Positions 31,901 through 38,735 of a DNA stretch of 64,000 nucleotides are shown one piece after another. The number at the start of each line of letters is the position of its first letter. Positions within the stretch are counted from its first letter, which is position 1. Below the pieces are notes generated by a model. That model had not been told where the DNA came from and ran no database searches. It worked only from the letters and a program-made list of their open reading frames with translations. The translations under genes and the position numbers were made by a program. The stretch is from an uncultured Draconibacterium sp. (lineage in GTDB: Bacteria; Bacteroidota; Bacteroidia; Bacteroidales; Prolixibacteraceae): NCBI RefSeq assembly GCF_963676735.1, contig NZ_OY781464.1, positions 4,745,001 through 4,809,000 on the forward strand, in the 5' to 3' direction.

Positions 31901-34900
31901 AGACGATAGTGAGGAACCTTGTTTGGTAACAATCGTTGGTAGTAATAATCTAAGCGATTCGCCAGGAACAACGGATATTACACATTGCACCGGTAGTGGA
32001 ATAATCTCTTTCGACTGGACTTTTCTGGCACCTGCCAATAAAGTGGTATGGCATCAGGAAGATCAAAAGGAAGGTGGTAATTCGAGTAGTTCTAACATGC
32101 GGGTTGCCAGACCTTCTAATGTGTCGGTGGGAGACTTAATTATTGTTACAATACATGCTGATAATGATAATCTGACTTTTTCACCTCCTTCCGGTTTTGT
32201 ACTTATCGAAAACACAAGAAACAGTAATAGAAATGTTACATTAGCCAGTTTTTATAAAATTGCAACAGCAGCTGAACCTGTAAATTACAATTTTGGTGTA
32301 AATGGAGGTACTGTTGATGGTGACGACATGATTTATGCCAGTCGGGTAACAGGTCATGATCCAACTTCGGGAAATACAATTGGAAGCTCAAGTGAAAGTA
32401 TTGTTCGTTTTAATCGCACCAATGGAGAAGAAGGATACAGGCAAATTACTATGCCGGGTTTAACTGCCGGATCAAATTCAATGTTAGTTTCTGCTTTGGC
32501 TGTGTGGATTGATAATGACTATGACAATGATAACAATGTAGAATATGTTAATGCCCCCATAGGAATGACAACCATGTATTACCGCGAGAATGAAACCGCA
32601 ACCAGAGTCGCGACTCAAATCGTCTCGGGTAGTACCGGATCACGTAGTTTCCAGTGGCCAAGTTACAATAGCAGAAACAGAAATACAATGGATGCTGCAG
32701 CCCACATGTTTACCATTAATCCGGAGACCATTGAGGAGGATGCTGCATACTACCTGGTAAATGGTGTGCCTACTTTGCTGGGTAACAGCAATGGCAGTTC
32801 AGGCTCGGGTACAGTATCTGTTTCATCAGGCGACAGTTTTGGTTTTCGTGTAGGTACCAGCACAAACTCCGGTGGTCCGGGACGACTTATTATTTACAAC
32901 CTGAATATGCCAAACGATGCACCTGTTTTAAGTGGTTTAGATTCAGTTGTACTTCCGGGATGCCACGACGATGCTTATGTTCCTGTATTTGACGTACCTG
33001 TATCTGTTGATGATTGCGGAACCGCGATTGCTATATTTGATTCGATTGGAACAGTAACAATAAATGATTGCGAACGCAGGCAAACCAGAACCTGGATTTA
33101 CGAAGACGATTGTGGAGAACAGAGCGAACCATTTACACAAACCGCAATATGGTATGTAGCTGAACCTATTACAATAACGTGTCCTTCCGATCCGATGTTA
33201 GAAGCCTGCACCGATGAAGACACTATTACTTCGCGCTACAATGATTGGATAGCAGGTTTTTCAGCGTCGGGTGGTTGCGAGCTGACAACAAATATCTTCG
33301 AGATACCACCACTTGTGCTTTCGAATATTGCGTGTGGAGATACACTGAGTTTTACCTATAGGGTTACTGATGGCTGTGGACAGGATACTTCCTGTACATC
33401 AACATTCACAGTGCAACCCATTGATACTCTAATTGTTTACTGTCCGGGAGATACGGTGCTGGCCAACTGTTTCGATCCCGATTCGATAGCAGTTGCTTAT
33501 ACTGTCTGGAAAGCTGGTTTTGGTTATGATGGAGGATGCGCGGCAGTTACCGATAATATGGATGAGTTCCCGGCACTTACTGATCTGAGTTGCGGAGGTG
33601 ACATAGAATTTATTTATACAGTTTATAACTCTTGCGGACAGTTCGAATCCTGTCTCTCAACTTTTTCAGTAGAGCCGCCTCAGGAAATAAGCATCAATGT
33701 GCCGGCAGGAGTAAGTCTTCCTCTATGTTCAAAAATCAGCGATATTGAAGCTGCTTATACAACATGGAGAGATAGTTTTTATTATACCGGTGGTTGCAAT
33801 GTAATCACTAACATCGATTCTTTTCCCGAATTGGGTGACCTTAGCTGCGGTGGAACGCTGGAAATGACCTATCGGGTTAGAAACGAGAACAGCTCGTGCG
33901 AAGACTTGAAGGAGGGGTATTCTTTCTTCTCTGTAGCCGAAGCACCAAACCTGATTCTTAGTTGTCCGGCAGATACCACTATTCCAGGTTGTTTGGGAAT
34001 ACAGGCCATAACCGATGCTTACGATACCTGGGTTGATGGTTTCCGAGCATCAGGAGGTTGCGACATCACCACTAATATTGATTCTATTCCTCCTTTGGGT
34101 GGTTTAGTTTGTAACGGTTCAATCTCATTTACTTTTATTGTAGGCAACGATTCTACACTTTGTTCTGCAAAAGACTCTTGTACTTCAACCTTTACCATTG
34201 GAGCAGCACCGATGCTTAGCGTTGTTACCCCTGCTGATACAGTCGTAAATGGTTGTAACACTGACTCGGTAGTAATTACACTTTTTAATGATTGGAAAAG
34301 CCGTTTCGACTTTACAGGAGGATGTGTCGGCTATGTCCAAACTTCCGATATATCGGTATACGAGTTACCAAGTTCATGTGGCGGAACGGTTACTGTGCAC
34401 TATTCAGCATGGGACAATTGCAGCCAGTTGGTTACTGATTCGGCAACTTTTACACTAAATCCCGAAGTAATTTCGATAAGTGCACCATTTGACGAGGTTC
34501 AGCCGGCGTGTCAAACACAGGCTGAAATCGATTCAGCTTTTGCCGATTGGAAATCAAGATTTAGTTTTTCCGGAGGCTGTGGAACGGTGGGAACCGACCT
34601 TGCGGCTATCGATGCGCCCAGTGCATGTGGGGGAACGATTGTAGTTAACTTCTCGGCACAAGATGTTTGCGGACAGGTGGTAAATACTTCTGCCATTTTT
34701 ACTATCGATTTACCCAGCAGTGTGATGCAGGAACCTACTTTTGATGTTCCGGCTGATATTACCATTTACCGAAACGATACCTGTGGTTACGATGCTGATA
34801 CAGTGATTACAGGCACACCGGCCAATTTAACCGATAACTGTACGGCCTCAGGAAACCTATCAATGAGTCACAACGATTCGATAGTTGCCGGATCGTGCGC

Positions 34901-37900
34901 CAGCGAAATAATTATATATAGGAAATGGACAGTTACTGATAATTGCTTGAATGAAACCTCACAATACCAGCTCATTACTGTTACCGACACTACTCCGCCA
35001 GTTGTTGTTTGTGCTGCTGATGTGGTTGATGTGGCTGATCTTGACGACTGTCAGGCAACCGGAGTGAACATTGGAACCACTACTGCTACCGACAACTGTT
35101 TGCTGGCATCGCTGGTGGGAACCCGTAGCGACGGCCTGCTGATTACCGATCCGTTCCCGGTTGGGCTGACTACCATTATCTGGACAGCTACCGACGCCTG
35201 CGGAAACACCGACACCTGCATGCAGAACGTAACGATTGTGGACGACCAGCTTCCAACCATTGCATGTCCTGCAGGCGTGGATCAGGATGCCGATCCGGAT
35301 GAATGCTTCCGCCAGAATGTGGTGATCAGCGATCCAACAGCCGATGATAACTGTATGCTGGAATCAGTAACCTGGAGAATGACAGGGGCAACCACGGGTA
35401 CTTCAGCGCCAACCGGTCTTAACTATGTGGGAGGACAAACATTTAACGTGGGTGTTACCACGGTTACTTACTACGCTACTGATGCTTTCGGAAATACTGA
35501 CAGCTGTGCATTCTCGGTTACTATACATGATATTACACCGCCTGCTATTGATGCTAATTGTACAGATGCAACTGATTCCGCTGATCCTGATATGTGTTCA
35601 AAAGTACCGGCAACACTTGTTGATCCTGATTATCATGATGATTGCTGGCCAAAAGATTCATTGAGCGTTCGTTGGGAAATGACCGGCGCAACAACCGGAA
35701 CAGGCAATGGTTTTGTTACTGATTCAACATTTAATGTTGGGGTAACAGAAGTTACATATTATATTAGCGATCCTGATGGAAACGAAACAAATTGCACATT
35801 CTATGTCACTATTCTTGATGTTACTCCTCCGGTTATAACAGCAGGTTGTACTGATGTTTCGGAAACTGCACTTCCTGATGAATGTTCGAAAATACCAACT
35901 ACTCTGATAGATCCTGATTACAGCGATACCTGCTGGCCAAAAGACTCATTAACCTTAAGTTATACCATATCCGGAGCAACCACCGGATCAGGTTCAGGAA
36001 TTGTTTCAGGCGTTTCGTTTAACGTGGGTGTTTCAACTGTTACCTATACCGTAACCGATCCCGATGGAAATTCAGCCGAGTGCTCGTTTACGGTTACCAT
36101 TGTTGATGTAACGGCACCGGTTATCGAAATTGGCGATTGTATTCCGGTTTCCGATTATGCCGATGCCGACAGTTGTTCAAAAATTCCGGCAACAATCGTA
36201 GATCCTGATTACAGCGATACCTGCTGGCCTAAAGATTCACTGGAATTAAGTTACACCATTACTGGTGCTACAACTGGTTCGGGTATTGGGTCGGTTATTG
36301 GTATATCATTTAATGTTGGCGTTTCAACAGTAACCTACACCGTTACCGACCCTGATGGGAACAGCGATAATTGCTCATTCACCGTTACAATTATTGATAT
36401 AACTCCTCCAAATATTAATATAACTGGTTGCGAAGATGTTACCGATACTACTGATGCAAACAATTGTACAGTTATTCCGGGAATTATTGAGGAACCGGAT
36501 TATGCTGATGATTGCTGGCCGAAAGATTCACTCCTTCTGGAATATGTGGTTACCGGTGCTACCACGGCTTCAGGAACAGGTTCGGTTACAGGCGTGAGTT
36601 TTGCAGTAGGTATTTCATATGTTACTTACACTGTAACTGATCCCGATGGAAATTCCGACGATTGTAATTTCGAAGTTACCATTCTTCCTTTCGATATGCC
36701 GGCCTTTACATCAGGTTGCCCACCCGATGTAAGCGCTGATAACGATCCGGGCATTTGTGGTGCCGATCTCGTTATTCCGACTCCTACTGTTAACGATCCG
36801 TGTAACCTGGGCTATACCATTACCAACAACATTACCGGTACCGACAATGCCAGTGGTTATTATCCGGTAGATACTACTTATGTGGTTTGGACCATTACAC
36901 CAGCACTTGGAGACCCGGATAGTTGCATACAAATGGTTATCGTTAGAGATGTGGAAAGTCCGGTAATTACTACTTGTCCGGTCGATCAGAATATTGAAGG
37001 TTGCGACACAACAGTAGCCACACTTAGCCCCGCTTTTTCAAGTACGCTTACCGAAACCGATTATGCAACATTCTCTGATGCCACCAACCAGGGAGTAGCC
37101 AACGATAACTGCGCCATTGTTCGGGTTACCTATATTGATGTGGCAAACGGAACCTGTCCGTTAGTAATCACACGCACCTGGACCGTTTACGATGCTGCCG
37201 GAAATTCTGACTCGTGCGACCAAACTATTACCATAAACGAAACTGAGCCGCCGGTGGCAGATTGTCCGCCTAACCTGGAATCACCTTCCGATTTCGATTC
37301 AATTTTTGCGATGTTTACCATTCCCGATTTTAGTATCTCTGATAATTGTACCGATTCGGCCGACATTGACATAAGCTGGACCATTACCGGAACCACAATC
37401 GGATCGGGAACCGGACTGATTCCTTCGCCTTATCGTTTTTACCAGGGACTGTCAACAGTAACATACACTTTTGTTGATGCATGTGGTAACTCAAGTACCT
37501 GCGTTTTTACGGTGTATGTGCATTATCCGCCCGATATTGAATGTTTGTTACCCGATACATCGTGTACTGATTTGGGCCTTTGTTATAATCATATTGAAGC
37601 TGGTGATATGGATAATCCCGGTATTCCGATAAATGTTAATGGCGATACGCTGGATTGGGTTTGGACCGTGTATAATCCGGACAATACCATTGCAGCAACT
37701 GGCAGCAGCAGGGGAATAAGTCCGCAACCGGTAGGTCCGGTCGATTTTCAGATTGGAACCTCAAGAATTCATTGGTACGCTGAAAATCCTTCAGGACACG
37801 ATGAGTGTGAACATTTACATACCGTTGAAGACTGCGAAGCGCCATTAGTTACGCCGAGTCCTTTCGAGGATTGTGTAGACCTGCTGTCGACAGCAATTTA

Positions 37901-38300
37901 CCATGGCGATGTAGACAACCTGGAGTTAAATCCTGACTATCCGGTAGGCGATTATAAAACAATGTTGGCTGGCGATTCCATTCTGAATATTGATTTAAGT
38001 ACCTACACAGATAACTGCTGCATTCTTTCCGATGGATACAGTTTACGTTGGGAAATTGATTTTGAAGGAAACAATCCCGCAGAGCCATCAATACAAGGTA
38101 CAGGGCAACCTTCGGAATATGCACACCCGGTAACCGGAGTGCTACAGGATATTAAGCTGTGGGGCGATGGCGTAACCTTTTTGTCAAGGGTGCACACCAT
38201 AACTTATTGGATTACCGATTGCAACGGCAACGAAAGTGCGCCTATAGAAACAACCATAACCATTAACCCCCGACCTGAACTAATAAAAGTTACAAACTGA
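16971..38300 (+). CDS. Giant exported repeat adhesin (7109 residues; HYR, SprB, PKD and Ig-like modules), no recognisable sorting domain
   Basis: This is an SprB-like giant surface protein, expected to act in adhesion or gliding. The GTG start is forced: a stop codon lies directly before it, and the signal segment ALFIAAVFTVLMGVA follows. Approximate layout by residue: HYR-like domains 50-320; SprB repeat 344-418; Ig-like repeats of 91 residues 419-967; PKD and SprB repeats 967-1773; HYR 1774-2040; Ig-like and PKD-like 2040-4040; PKD-like array with LPEPTISGP linkers 4040-4560; a different beta-rich block about 5020-5310; six cysteine-rich repeats about 5398-5917; and HYR repeats to the end. 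The protein stops at ITINPRPELIKVTN with no type A or B sorting domain, and none is visible in the next few hundred bases. How it is secreted or anchored is therefore unclear; the PorP/SprF-like gene upstream and the CTD-bearing protein downstream are likely partners. Confidence 0.93.
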   Translation: MTKTKHNQTLEIALFIAAVFTVLMGVASVKGSTLSTSQHTNYSKIYGETVISDDTTGFVCPEDISTYTDLNSCDALISSGLNIEDPYNNIQSLNWRMEGATNAQSASSGINQINSFVFNQGVTFITYFISDVQGRSFNCTFEVVVTDNQAPRFIFSPGEIIISNAPNDCSASVNWSKPVLKDNCVSEDQLIVESNYSPGDIFPVGTTEVIYRVSDGTNEVEHSFKVVVNDTEQPRLSAPQPRAIVCGEEVEDAFTTWEQFEKAGGSASDNCEVDFSSFRYVSQTASSIRCPYIITRTYSIQDKSGNVATVNRLIEVTGEEPEIEETEPDVSEPVLKSGTGATAVTVTLYNRTDVSCYGGTDGAIDLDTSSTNGPITNIVWDDGPTTLDRSGLSAGTYTIRVTDGDGTEVQNYTIDEPNPLIPPTASADQTICYNSFPLNLSATLASGGTAPYSYQWQSSPNGSTWNNISSATSTTLTSVQMGSLTTETYYRIRVDDGNCPVEYSNVVTISIDPLSDGGTANSDQTICENSTPNAISLIGYVGTIQWQSSPNGSSSWSDISGATGSTLTSGQMGSLTSDRYYRAEVTSGVCSPDYSNVVAVSVDPASNGGSANSNQTICENSSPNAISLTGYVGTIQWQSSPNGSSSWSDISGATGSTLTSVQMGNLTSDRYYRAEVTSGVCSPDYSNVVAISVDPTSDGGVAGPDQTICENSTPNAISLSGYVGTIQWQSSPNGSSSWSDISGATGTTLTSGQMGSLTSDRYYRAEVTSGVCSPDYSNVVAISVDPTSDGGVAGPDQTICENSTPNAISLSGYVGTIQWQSSPNGSSSWSDISGATGSTLTSVQMGNLTSDRYYRAEVTSGVCSPDYSNVVAISVDPTSDGGVAGPDQTICENSTPNAISLSGYVGTIQWQSSPNGSSSWSDISGATGTTLTSGQMGSLTSDRYYRAEVTSGVCSPDYSNVVHISVNIIPTVDDPGNFVVCSGQLVSSIVFSGSGTSYSWTNDNTSIGIAASGTDFIPLFTAINSGAVNQVANITVTPIYSSGGVDCPGTPISFTLTVTAPIIASSSISPSDSILCNGGTAIVTLSASGGTAPYSFTFNGVTKTNGTFTGIIAGNYNWSVTDANSCGPETGSVIVTEPNPLAILSADVTTPVTCNGGTATITIVATGGSGTYNYTFNGQTNSTGVFTGVYAGTGLSIQVTDDNGCGPVFTAIDVDDIPALDATLTTVPMLCNGGSPSGEIEVSNPTGGSGTYEVSIDGTNWFPVSGGSPYTFTALTTGNYYVEIRDQVTPACIQTLPAVTITEPTVFNTAISADAILCYGGTTDVTISATGGTPPYTYNFEGATSNTTGIFVGITGSVAGTDYDWSVTDANGCEDGGTITITQPAEITNLVVTVDDDEICEGEDINLHASASGGTSPLKYNWTGPDGFVRNNTQNPMRTSAVTAAEGWYVATVLDANNCSKKDSVYVTVHPSPDVIVTNNNPDFCSGGTANISLSSAVPGTTFSWTVESTDVSGASDDNGTNISQTLTATGNVPGTVVYTIVPTANGCVGEPVEVVVTVNPIPIVTLTPETSVFCNESLVRIALSSNVAGTTFSWVREVTSGSISGGSSSGTSTVQISQDIDAGGGGAQVQYIVTPTANGCTGEPDTAYVEFTWFDIDQNFNLNGPANNSVVCPGEEMSWRLRSWNGWNYRVSFSYEIDNPNVGLTPSSNERFGYEWDRNARVQEWVTFNAVNNTDVPQVATIIFTVKAYRRSNDAFLCEVISRRRTFTVDPFTMVCPADYVQDVDGGTCGAYIDTDDPIFTCPPATEVTWDMTGATTASSPGSGVNYVEDYTFNVGTTTIDYSAEDAVGNITSCTFDVTVTDEQDPTINCPVTDTTIYAVAGQCGVNYDFSHIVADDNCTVDQFTQTEGPASNTLFPVGTTALGFYAEDESGNSTECSFNVIVVDTISPSINCIGDQTVCAEPGMDYTNIGTGWNATVSDNCSGTTVAYTVDGSSVGNTLNTISFSVAGSPHSVVATATDAAGNTAICSFEVTVDEKPAITIQPVGGDLCLSGEFFLTVEASGTETLSYQWRRNGSLLSNDAIYQGTNNDTLWLTGLTAGQAGNYDVVVTNACGSATSSPATLSVSTAPVITLQPASQTDCRGNLVEFDVAAAQGNPPYSYYWEMRETSASSWVEAALVNNIDFNADSSQLKVYNIGNPDNPNQAQYRVTVTDACGNDITSSIATLTSNEVEDVTISVDKVCEGGGTTITGHTSGATPVEYQWLFDDGSGSGWDTITNGGPYSGASSQTLTINNATESEAGEYRFRAIFPINVPNNTSYADCRDLASTADAVTFIVDNGPDIVATPWSTTICPGSSFSIDLTNTEDPGNAITTYRWTRSNVPQLSGIGASGSGENISATLTSSDPSNMYTMAFYITAEADGCESKDTVYVSVGDTTFPLLSTVCPSDISVNNDADECGAVINYTTPLFNDNCDGNDLGGTLESGLASGSTFPIGTTTVTYEYTDAAGNGPLSCSFDVTVTDNQPPTALCQDTTIQLDATGNATITPADIDNGSSDNCGVPTLSLDITTFDCTNLGANTVTLTATDSVGNTATCTATVTIDDTDNPVDITATVSQQDTLCSDDPTVVDISITGGVGTIEYTFDGTTNGTGQFTVPAGYDYAWSVSNSLGCGTTSGTFHVEISPNPVTPVFTVGATTLCQDAPNEVYTATATNSTSISYSVLPAAAGTINATTGEMDWDVAFSGQATITATAAGFCSIATEDLTVDITPTVGTPTAITVSVGTEPSCQLTNGTTTTTYSTTATNSTGFNWSISNPLAGSIDPATGTMTWADGFSGTVDIQVTANGCNGPSAQVVRTVNITPTVGTPSIPTPSDSVICQGSATTTYSTFASDATVYNWTVTGAGNSISGTGTTAMVTWDPNFSGTATISVTANGCNGPSASVQTTVDVLPTPTATISGDNSVCQNTASPDITFTNPQNLPVTVTYNINGGVSQTIDIAANSIATVAVPTATVGDFDYNLVRVEYQSTPGCINSVSGTATVTIRPEAPAAPAAITGNDYVLPVTTETYTIAAVSNATSYNWTVPSGWTIISGQGTTSITVTTGIAGEGGEIKVIAQNDCGDSPETALTVDINPDLSIITQPVNQTDCYANSVLFSVTISGGAPPISYVWQRKRPTDADFSDITGDPDISYPVDGQILVSNIGSASNPDGTQYRVRITDNGGSDETSNPATLTVNQVLTMTPVDVLTTICEGEDLSFSATTGGETPISMRWEKDGLPVTDDIVISGSGTTTISLTGVRPADSGEYRLAVTFPMTQPNNDPGNPDTCVVVSTLYRTLVVNPLPVLAGPVEVCVGQTINWTPNTGGTWTSSDPSIATIADDGLVTGIAEGTVTFTFTETATGCSATTPPVTVHPLPTGEIAGNSDICAGDSATLIMTLTGTSPWNIIYTDGATADTVLGITASPYTLTVAPATTSTYALSEVSDVYCDATSLNGNAIVTVYPLPTAVLSGDTTVCVGSTAGLLVELTGVQPWSIIYTDGVTLDTVSGITSSPYLLSVTPGSNTTYSLTAVSDTNCSGTSLTGTATVQVDQLPIASAGGSDTICVTGTATVSGANATDGTILWTHDGAGSLTDETTLTPTYIAAISDAGDTVILTLTVTSNNTCFVATPATATYTIVVDPLPVATAGGSETICTNGTATVSGASAANGNVLWTHNGVGVLSDETTLTPSYTAGSGDTESTVKLTLTVTSDNQCAPQTDTATFLVNVLPEPQVNQPDSQEVCTGTSTAMITFSTTNSTGTTTYSWTNTEPSIGLAASGTGNIIAPFSAINNGTEPIEAVIEVIPHLTVGGEICDGPPKIFTITVNPEPVAVAPYGLTYCNGITSDSIPISGSPTGVVFDISGGAAIGLADINGVTVIPPFTALEGSATLTVVPRFGGCTGLPVSFNVTVRPTPVVTISGSDTVCQNSAPPSINVTNPMVLPVVVTYTINGTNSYSLNIPGRSNASISVPTNIAGTFDYNLESVKYLDSNPPTCQNDGISGSATMEIIALPEPTISGPTNICAETSDHIYVTEGGMNNYSWAISAGGTITAGGSPTDTSITVTWNSGGSHNVSVRYDNAAGCSAAASTVYPVNVYALPEPTITGSTSACLNTSRTYSTQPGMTDYQWTISAGATLLSGGGPNDNSITVSWDSVGTQMVAVNYVSSNGCTANAQTTKHITVNPLPEPTISGPDTVCAGTSGHVYTTESGMSTYIWNISSGGTVTSGGTANSNTATIQWNTDGLQNVSISYIDPATGCEPEYPEIFEVWVDEMPTPTITGLADVCVGESAIVYRTEPGMDVYDWTVSTGGTITAGGDGTDSLVVTWNASGSQTISINYENISGCSAVNPSSFPVNVHALPTPILVGDSETCIEAQKTYTTVSGMTDYVWTIPPEATIISGGTSTDDRVTVIWNTTGNYTIALDYTSAHGCNASSPTEIPVTVHDLPSPSITGPSEACSGGAVNVYTTESGMTGYTWSVTGGTITGGGNGTDSLVVVWNTSGTQTVSVNYHNINNCSALSPTDSVVNVVDPAPPTCPTDMNVCDGDAAFILSGESPVGGDYSGTGVYYSAGSYWFDPGTAGPGSYTIAYTMPNICADQCVFNITVTETPVGSATDRTICNGEPANISLSSTVAGTTFTWTSNVISGSASGASNGSGDIITDTLINNDVYYPGSGGTNARVRYTVTASNNGCSSTFTVDVTVRPQIAIFDLTWNSNFVEDFIEVCVGAEALSDNDIEILHPVTGNLVGSSTIPSSWNPTFLYGPSPNGPWTGAPGSWRGGSYYEWLVDLSVNNQLGYHYFSLRITDPSTGCVQYSNPAILNVVSSMIVEAGDPEYLCGGSTVNLSGAYVGGLSSSTVEGRWSETSFNPSSGSSGTWSGNSWRSDPENVSYTPPAGYIGEITLTLTTNDPSGVCEAIEDTRTITVVPPNSFNGCWELAGWPLSGTNSNGTRDDSEEPCLVTIVGSNNLSDSPGTTDITHCTGSGIISFDWTFLAPANKVVWHQEDQKEGGNSSSSNMRVARPSNVSVGDLIIVTIHADNDNLTFSPPSGFVLIENTRNSNRNVTLASFYKIATAAEPVNYNFGVNGGTVDGDDMIYASRVTGHDPTSGNTIGSSSESIVRFNRTNGEEGYRQITMPGLTAGSNSMLVSALAVWIDNDYDNDNNVEYVNAPIGMTTMYYRENETATRVATQIVSGSTGSRSFQWPSYNSRNRNTMDAAAHMFTINPETIEEDAAYYLVNGVPTLLGNSNGSSGSGTVSVSSGDSFGFRVGTSTNSGGPGRLIIYNLNMPNDAPVLSGLDSVVLPGCHDDAYVPVFDVPVSVDDCGTAIAIFDSIGTVTINDCERRQTRTWIYEDDCGEQSEPFTQTAIWYVAEPITITCPSDPMLEACTDEDTITSRYNDWIAGFSASGGCELTTNIFEIPPLVLSNIACGDTLSFTYRVTDGCGQDTSCTSTFTVQPIDTLIVYCPGDTVLANCFDPDSIAVAYTVWKAGFGYDGGCAAVTDNMDEFPALTDLSCGGDIEFIYTVYNSCGQFESCLSTFSVEPPQEISINVPAGVSLPLCSKISDIEAAYTTWRDSFYYTGGCNVITNIDSFPELGDLSCGGTLEMTYRVRNENSSCEDLKEGYSFFSVAEAPNLILSCPADTTIPGCLGIQAITDAYDTWVDGFRASGGCDITTNIDSIPPLGGLVCNGSISFTFIVGNDSTLCSAKDSCTSTFTIGAAPMLSVVTPADTVVNGCNTDSVVITLFNDWKSRFDFTGGCVGYVQTSDISVYELPSSCGGTVTVHYSAWDNCSQLVTDSATFTLNPEVISISAPFDEVQPACQTQAEIDSAFADWKSRFSFSGGCGTVGTDLAAIDAPSACGGTIVVNFSAQDVCGQVVNTSAIFTIDLPSSVMQEPTFDVPADITIYRNDTCGYDADTVITGTPANLTDNCTASGNLSMSHNDSIVAGSCASEIIIYRKWTVTDNCLNETSQYQLITVTDTTPPVVVCAADVVDVADLDDCQATGVNIGTTTATDNCLLASLVGTRSDGLLITDPFPVGLTTIIWTATDACGNTDTCMQNVTIVDDQLPTIACPAGVDQDADPDECFRQNVVISDPTADDNCMLESVTWRMTGATTGTSAPTGLNYVGGQTFNVGVTTVTYYATDAFGNTDSCAFSVTIHDITPPAIDANCTDATDSADPDMCSKVPATLVDPDYHDDCWPKDSLSVRWEMTGATTGTGNGFVTDSTFNVGVTEVTYYISDPDGNETNCTFYVTILDVTPPVITAGCTDVSETALPDECSKIPTTLIDPDYSDTCWPKDSLTLSYTISGATTGSGSGIVSGVSFNVGVSTVTYTVTDPDGNSAECSFTVTIVDVTAPVIEIGDCIPVSDYADADSCSKIPATIVDPDYSDTCWPKDSLELSYTITGATTGSGIGSVIGISFNVGVSTVTYTVTDPDGNSDNCSFTVTIIDITPPNINITGCEDVTDTTDANNCTVIPGIIEEPDYADDCWPKDSLLLEYVVTGATTASGTGSVTGVSFAVGISYVTYTVTDPDGNSDDCNFEVTILPFDMPAFTSGCPPDVSADNDPGICGADLVIPTPTVNDPCNLGYTITNNITGTDNASGYYPVDTTYVVWTITPALGDPDSCIQMVIVRDVESPVITTCPVDQNIEGCDTTVATLSPAFSSTLTETDYATFSDATNQGVANDNCAIVRVTYIDVANGTCPLVITRTWTVYDAAGNSDSCDQTITINETEPPVADCPPNLESPSDFDSIFAMFTIPDFSISDNCTDSADIDISWTITGTTIGSGTGLIPSPYRFYQGLSTVTYTFVDACGNSSTCVFTVYVHYPPDIECLLPDTSCTDLGLCYNHIEAGDMDNPGIPINVNGDTLDWVWTVYNPDNTIAATGSSRGISPQPVGPVDFQIGTSRIHWYAENPSGHDECEHLHTVEDCEAPLVTPSPFEDCVDLLSTAIYHGDVDNLELNPDYPVGDYKTMLAGDSILNIDLSTYTDNCCILSDGYSLRWEIDFEGNNPAEPSIQGTGQPSEYAHPVTGVLQDIKLWGDGVTFLSRVHTITYWITDCNGNESAPIETTITINPRPELIKVTN
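18511..19875 (+). repeat. Five near-identical 273-bp tandem repeats inside the giant adhesin gene
   Basis: The marker ACGATTTGTGAGAACAGC recurs (in one copy with a small change just upstream) at 18543, 18816, 19089, 19362 and 19635, exactly 273 bases apart (91 residues). A more diverged copy precedes them from about 18240. Variants alternate: copies 1, 3 and 5 have SGQMGSL, copies 2 and 4 have SVQMGNL, and copies 3 and 5 both read GTTLTS. This pattern suggests a recent duplication of a two-repeat block. Confidence 0.95.
29091..30650 (+). repeat. PKD-like repeat array within the giant adhesin
   Basis: Seven modules of roughly 70-80 residues run in tandem. Most open with LP-P-I-GP/GS (for example LPEPTISGP), then a C residue, Y-T-E-x-GM and a W, and end with W-N-x-x-G and a Val/Tyr-rich strand. 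Sequence identity is moderate, so these are older duplications than the 273-bp repeats. Confidence 0.8.
33166..34720 (+). repeat. Six tandem cysteine-rich modules in the giant adhesin
   Basis: Six modules of about 85 residues share the pattern C-P-x-D-x-x-x-x-x-C, then I-x-x-x-Y-x-x-W-x-x-x-F-x-x-x-GGC, then a central L-x-C/S-CGG and a final C-x-x-x-x-S-C/A-x-x-F-x-V. The W-x-x-x-F-x-x-x-GGC core is also seen once near residue 260, inside an HYR-like context. The conserved cysteines suggest two or three disulfides per module in the exported protein. Confidence 0.75.
35540..36690 (+). repeat. Four HYR-like repeats with a CWPKDSL insert
   Basis: TGCTGGCC/T-AAAGA encoding CWPKDSL recurs at 35643, 35931, 36222 and 36513, that is every 288-291 bases. 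Each copy carries DPDY/EPDY before it and VTDPDGN/ISDPDGN after it. This is a recent local expansion of one HYR variant. Confidence 0.85.
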
Positions 38301-38735
38301 TGAATAGAGCAAAAAACAACATAAGAGAACAAAAAAAACAAGCAGCATTCCAATATTATCCCTTTTGGGAGGGAGGCTGTAAAGTAGCTAACAAAAAAAA
38401 AACGAATGCCTATGAAACATGACTAAAAAGAATAAATCTTTGCAGACATAATATGTCAGCAGAGTTGGTTCTGTATGGGAGCAAAGTATGCTCCTGTGGC
38501 TAACGGGAACAGTGGTATTTTCTCTACAACAACAACAATTTACGACGATACAACAACAAATACCGCACGTTCCCCGAAGCCGGACCAGGGCTTCAAAACC
38601 ATCCCGGTTCAGTTGCTGAAGTACTGAAGGAGTGAATAACAGAGGTGTTGAAGGACAGAATTGGGTATGGTTTAATGAGAGAACGAAACAAGCGCACACG
38701 CGCGAAATACTGAAAATGAGGTACTCTGCCTGAGG
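38301..38735. other. Spacer after the giant adhesin gene
   Basis: No convincing gene is seen. Two hairpins can be drawn: GGAGCA-aagta-TGCTCC (38478-38494) and GAAGCC-ggaccag-GGCTTC (38576-38594). A box AATCTTTG near 38434 differs from TAnnTTTG by one base. No sorting-domain-like reading frame follows the adhesin stop. A CAACAACAA-type simple-sequence stretch lies at 38526-38562. Confidence 0.4.
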
